From assembly GCA_023458875.1 (NCBI GenBank), contig JAEWXO010000093.1, positions 1-64,000 on the forward strand: DNA of 64,000 nt, read 5' to 3'. Under the pieces are notes generated by a model, which searched no databases, was not told where the DNA came from, and saw only the letters and a list, made by a program, of their open reading frames with translations. Shown here piece after piece: positions 60,833 through 64,000 of this stretch. Numbering within the stretch: position 1 is the stretch's first letter; every line of letters begins with the position of its first letter. The DNA comes from Bacillota bacterium. GTDB lineage: Bacteria; Bacillota; Clostridia; Oscillospirales; Ruminococcaceae. The position numbers and the translations under genes were made by a program.

Positions 60833-61576
60833 TTACCCCATATTATTGATAACATCTATAGGATTAACATAATTTTCGCTTTTTAAAACTTCAAAATGAA
60901 GATGTGTATCCATACATGATTCAATATCAGCAGTATTGCCTATTGCGCCTATTACATCACCGGCTTCAACCTTTGTTCCCTTTTCAACAGTTACGCCCTT
61001 GTTAAGACTGCAATAACGTCCTAATATTCCACTGTTATGATCAATAACCACTACTATTCCCCAAAGCGGATCTTCAATTACATCAGTAACCGTTCCGTCA
61101 GTCATTGCTTTGACTTCATCCCCGGCGTTTCCTGCTATATCCACACCATTATGTGTCTGCCATGCGCCTGTTGTCTGATTCTTTACAAGCTCCGAACCGC
61201 TGAAATCCTGAAGTATCTCTCCGTTAAGCGGAATTGAGAATACCCGTTCCTGATGATTCTGAACCGCCTCCGGAGTAGCCTCGGTAGCAGAAGTTACAGT
61301 GTTTTCAGTCTGTGCAGTAGTTACTGCCGGTTGTTTTTTTACCCCTGCCTGTTTTTCAATTACATCCACAGCTTTCGTCTGTTTCGACCCCTTCGTTACA
61401 CTTGTTGTCAATCGATCGTCACTTACCGAGTCAAGCTGTTCTGAAAGCTTATTTGCTGTCTGTTTATAAGAAAAATAGCATGCCAGACCAACCATTGCCA
61501 AACAAATCACTAATGCTGCATAGTAACTTTTACGTGAAAATATTTTGGATTTTTTTAATCTACTAAACTTATTCAA
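60833..61576 (-). CDS. Membrane-anchored M23 peptidase
   Basis: A 247-aa wall hydrolase or its non-catalytic relative. A membrane segment (about residues 19-38) and a Thr/Val/Ala-rich linker lead to the M23 domain (about 125-245). The zinc ligands are seen as HNGVDIAG and HLHFEVLKS; the middle His of the usual HxH is in the last motif. The start is a TTG at 61576 following GGAGGTG. It is similar in design to SpoIIQ-type or DipM-type proteins; I cannot tell which. It has its own terminator. Confidence 0.85.
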   Translation of the reverse strand: MNKFSRLKKSKIFSRKSYYAALVICLAMVGLACYFSYKQTANKLSEQLDSVSDDRLTTSVTKGSKQTKAVDVIEKQAGVKKQPAVTTAQTENTVTSATEATPEAVQNHQERVFSIPLNGEILQDFSGSELVKNQTTGAWQTHNGVDIAGNAGDEVKAMTDGTVTDVIEDPLWGIVVVIDHNSGILGRYCSLNKGVTVEKGTKVEAGDVIGAIGNTADIESCMDTHLHFEVLKSENYVNPIDVINNMG

Positions 61577-61757
61577 AATAAACACCTCCAATCGTAGCTT
61601 TGACAATTATGTAGTGTTTATTCTATTAATTTGAAATAAATTTTTAAAACTGTATTTATAATTTTATTCCAGAGAATATGATTTGCGTAACTTATGTAAT
61701 TATTCATAAAGCAACGGCATTGCCACTTTAATAAAGCAACAACACCGTTATTATAGG

Positions 61758-62192
61758 TTATAAAAATTTTCTCATCTGATTTCCTAATTTTTCTTCTATA
61801 GCAATAAGCCTGTCAGCAATTTCCTTTGATTTCTCATCTGCGGCCTTATACTGATTCTGATATTGTGTAAGAGATTTAACTCCCATATTACATCCGTCAG
61901 TAATAAGATCAGCTATTGTATCATCTGACTCATCGACAGCAAGCTTTACATTTGTCTTTATCCATGACATACTCTTTGCCATTACAGTAGGTTCCTTGCC
62001 TTCATCATGATATTCATCAAGAAGCTTCTGAAGATCATCCTGTATTATCTCATGATCGATTTTTGATTTTTCAAGATAATCTTTAAGTTCATCATCCTTT
62101 ACATACTGCAGAACATCATCAATTGAAGACACCCCCATTTTTATTCCTGCATCACACTCACGAAGTAATCTTATTGTATCCTGCTCTATCAT
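61758..62192 (-). CDS. Helical four-helix-bundle protein, unknown function
   Basis: A 144-aa all-helical soluble protein with no signal or membrane part. The sequence resembles the DUF2383-like, ferritin-like bundle group: repeated heptads such as LEKSKIDHEIIQDDLQKLLDEYHDEG with a DHE in a position that could bind metal. No partner is evident. GAGGGAT lies before its ATG. It lies between the M23 gene and addB. Confidence 0.6.
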   Translation of the reverse strand: MIEQDTIRLLRECDAGIKMGVSSIDDVLQYVKDDELKDYLEKSKIDHEIIQDDLQKLLDEYHDEGKEPTVMAKSMSWIKTNVKLAVDESDDTIADLITDGCNMGVKSLTQYQNQYKAADEKSKEIADRLIAIEEKLGNQMRKFL

Positions 62193-62523
62193 AATACATA
62201 TCCCTCACATTCTTTTTTAATAAAAATATTATTTATGTTTTTATCTGGTTTTATGCATGAGAGAGGTATTTTTTATAATGTATGGGATTTATATTTACAC
62301 ATTGTCTTCAAACCCATAGCATGTAACTTCCCGAAAACAATGGGCCAATATAGTTTCAGGCGAGAATTTTTCCAATGTTTTTTTGTCTATTTTATACTGA
62401 AGAAAATCAGAATAGCATGATGATGAGATTGAGGTTTCTGCATAAAACAAATTTAATCATTAACCGGCACTGTATAAGTTTTGTTTTTAATCTCACCGTT
62501 ATACTTTCATCGGCTATATCCCC
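62193..62523. other. Gene-free gap before addB
   Basis: I see no gene, RNA or repeat in these 331 bases. Base composition is AT-rich on both strands and short frames lack ribosome binding sites. It separates the addB stop from the helical protein start. Confidence 0.5.
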
Positions 62524-64000
62524 CTACGCATCCTCATCCCCTAAAATCTCCCCCTTAATCTCATCAATATTATCCGGAAGTATGCGTTCTCTTCTCCTTG
62601 GTACGTTTCCGCATATGTCCCAGTAGTCGCAGAATGAACAGACGTCCTTGTTTTTGTCGTAACTTAGCGGTGTGGCTGAAATATCACCACTGTAAAGGTC
62701 ATCTGCCATGGATTTAATGAGACTCTCTGCGTGTTTTCTTAATCTTTCAAACTGTACGCGTGTAAGACATGAGGTTCTGGTTTTATCAAGAGTAAATGTT
62801 CCTTTTTTTCCTGCTTCTGCTGTAAGCCTTGCAGGAATATATATTCCCTCGATGTTTTCCTCCATAGCGTACAGAACTTCCGATTCTTTGAGAAGCACGC
62901 CGGACATGTGATAATATTTATTTAAGTATTCGCTTTTATCCTGTTTGTCGCCCCTGACTCTTTCAAGAGAGATTTTTCCGGAAGGCATATACAATATTCC
63001 CGCCGGTACGGTAACGCCGAACGGGCTGTTATTACCTGTGACCGTGAAAAGATACAGAAGAAGCTGAATGTCTATTCCGAATAAGATATTTGTCAGATTA
63101 AACACCTGATTGCCTGTTTTGTAGTCAACTATACGGATAAATTTTTCACCGTTTTCCTCATACATATCAACACGGTCTATCTTACCGTTCAGTATTATTT
63201 CTATACCCTCATCCGTTCTGATTGTAAGAGGCTTTACACCGTTTTTTTCTGAAATTTCAAGCTCATACTTTATCGGCATGAACCTTGACTGTGCAAGCTC
63301 TTCCTTTAAATGATTTATAAGAGGCAGTGTATCCTCTGTCAGCTTTTTAAACTGATTGTTTATTCTGGCGTTTTTACCAAAATCCCCGCCGAGATTATTT
63401 TCTTTATACTCATGTGAAAATCTGTCTATCTTCTTTAATATTTCCTCGTCGGAAAGTGAAAGGAATTCATCCCTTGAACTGCATTGTGAAAAAATATTTT
63501 CAAGACACATGTGAACAAGGTTTCCGAGCTCAAGCATATTTACCTGCTTCTGGGTTCTTGCCTTTATATTAAGTGCGTAATGGCAGTAATATTTAAAATG
63601 GCAGAGGTTGTACTCCTGAAACGAGGTTGCCGAAATATTGAGTCTTTCAGACATAAGCTTTTTCATAAGGGATTTATCTGTTATTTTATGATCCTTGTCA
63701 GGTGTCAGTGAATCAAGAAAATTTATTTTTGCGGCATATTCCGGATCCTTCATTATTGCCTGACGAAGTGAGGCGGACTTTTCGGAGTTGTCAAAATAAC
63801 TCTGAACGTAGTTATAGTAAGCTGACTTTATTGTAGGCGAATAGAAGAGAATGTCATAACCTGACGCAATATTTCTGATATTATCAGTGAACATATGCTG
63901 TATCTGGGAAAGGATAAATGAAGGGTAGAGTGCGTCTCCCATACTGTCTGAAAGAGAGTATGTTAAAAATACACGTTCTGAGGCAAATGAAAGTATTTTA
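62524..64000 (-). CDS. addB: ATP-dependent helicase/nuclease subunit B (AddB), C-terminal part
   Basis: The 5' part lies beyond the right edge; 492 codons are visible. The edge-proximal residues VFLTYSLSDSMGDALYPS match the AddB string before the nuclease. The nuclease domain has FQEYNLCHFKYYCHYAL (first cluster cysteines), IVDYKTGNQ (nuclease motif) and CSFCDYWDICG (last cysteines), which bind a 4Fe-4S cluster. Together with AddA it resects broken ends. The two genes between addB and addA break the usual addBA order. Confidence 0.93.
   Translation of the reverse strand, partial: KILSFASERVFLTYSLSDSMGDALYPSFILSQIQHMFTDNIRNIASGYDILFYSPTIKSAYYNYVQSYFDNSEKSASLRQAIMKDPEYAAKINFLDSLTPDKDHKITDKSLMKKLMSERLNISATSFQEYNLCHFKYYCHYALNIKARTQKQVNMLELGNLVHMCLENIFSQCSSRDEFLSLSDEEILKKIDRFSHEYKENNLGGDFGKNARINNQFKKLTEDTLPLINHLKEELAQSRFMPIKYELEISEKNGVKPLTIRTDEGIEIILNGKIDRVDMYEENGEKFIRIVDYKTGNQVFNLTNILFGIDIQLLLYLFTVTGNNSPFGVTVPAGILYMPSGKISLERVRGDKQDKSEYLNKYYHMSGVLLKESEVLYAMEENIEGIYIPARLTAEAGKKGTFTLDKTRTSCLTRVQFERLRKHAESLIKSMADDLYSGDISATPLSYDKNKDVCSFCDYWDICGNVPRRRERILPDNIDEIKGEILGDEDA

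Noticed and set aside
62235..62626. Short frames before addB on the plus strand
   Set aside because: No ribosome binding site, and the composition is like neighbouring non-coding DNA.

Overview
The window is AT-rich Firmicutes DNA and most resembles a cellulosome-forming Ruminococcus or close relative in the Oscillospiraceae. The pointers are a GH9 cellulase and a second secreted protein that both carry dockerin-type C-termini, a six-subunit Rnf complex with its ApbE flavin transferase, a clostridial T-box in front of trp genes, AddAB recombination genes, and an AdhE fermentation enzyme. Genus assignment is an inference. No rRNA, tRNA, CRISPR array, phage or intact insertion sequence was seen.

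Layout. 1-1.0 kb: start of adhE (minus, cut by the edge) and an anchored secreted protein. 1.1-1.44 kb: RNase P RNA. 1.85-4.0 kb: glutamate dehydrogenase and a CarD-family regulator. 4.1-7.35 kb (minus): yqeG-aroQ-aminopeptidase-efp-acidic zinc-ribbon protein. 7.5-13.9 kb (minus): complete phosphate module pstS-pstC-pstA-pstB-phoU-phoB-phoR, with an 11-bp-periodic Pho-box-like array upstream. 14-19.1 kb (minus): VanY-type carboxypeptidase, LysM/G5/M23 wall hydrolase, RluA-type pseudouridine synthase, histidine phosphatase. 19.3-25.1 kb (plus): apbE-rnfCDGEAB. 25.3-31.1 kb: phosphofructokinase, PAS-GGDEF-EAL protein, two-component pair. 31.4-32.2 kb: membrane protein. 32.4-39.5 kb: T-box, trpE, fused trpGD, trpC, trpF, trpB, trpA. 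39.7-44.7 kb: chemoreceptor, then fliM-fliY-cheY. 44.9-48.6 kb: dockerin protein and GH9 cellulase, divergent. 48.7-49.9 kb: Sfp-type transferase and GNAT acetyltransferase. 50.3-54.2 kb: aconitase-isocitrate dehydrogenase-rex. 54.3-56 kb: small decayed secreted-peptide genes, membrane protein, guanylate-kinase-like protein. 56.2-64 kb (minus): nudC, addA, M23 peptidase, helical protein, addB (cut by the right edge).

How it fits together. The energy and redox genes form a theme: Rnf couples ferredoxin and NAD to an ion gradient, AdhE disposes of NADH, aconitase and IDH make 2-oxoglutarate for glutamate dehydrogenase, and Rex senses NADH/NAD. A Rex-operator-like palindrome covers the -35 box of the aconitase-IDH-rex promoter. 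Trp synthesis is read out by a T-box with a likely UGG specifier.

The most unusual signals are these. (1) A dispersed intergenic repeat of about 75-100 bp in seven places has paired stem changes between copies, so it behaves as a structured RNA or DNA element. (2) A flagellar-switch cassette (FliM, FliY, CheY) sits without flagellar genes. (3) A three-hairpin element at 14.0-14.1 kb and a candidate small RNA at 31.2-31.3 kb are not explained by the genes. (4) Small secreted-peptide remnants lie at 54.4-54.85 kb. (5) Start codons are often TTG: at least seven genes with good ribosome binding sites.
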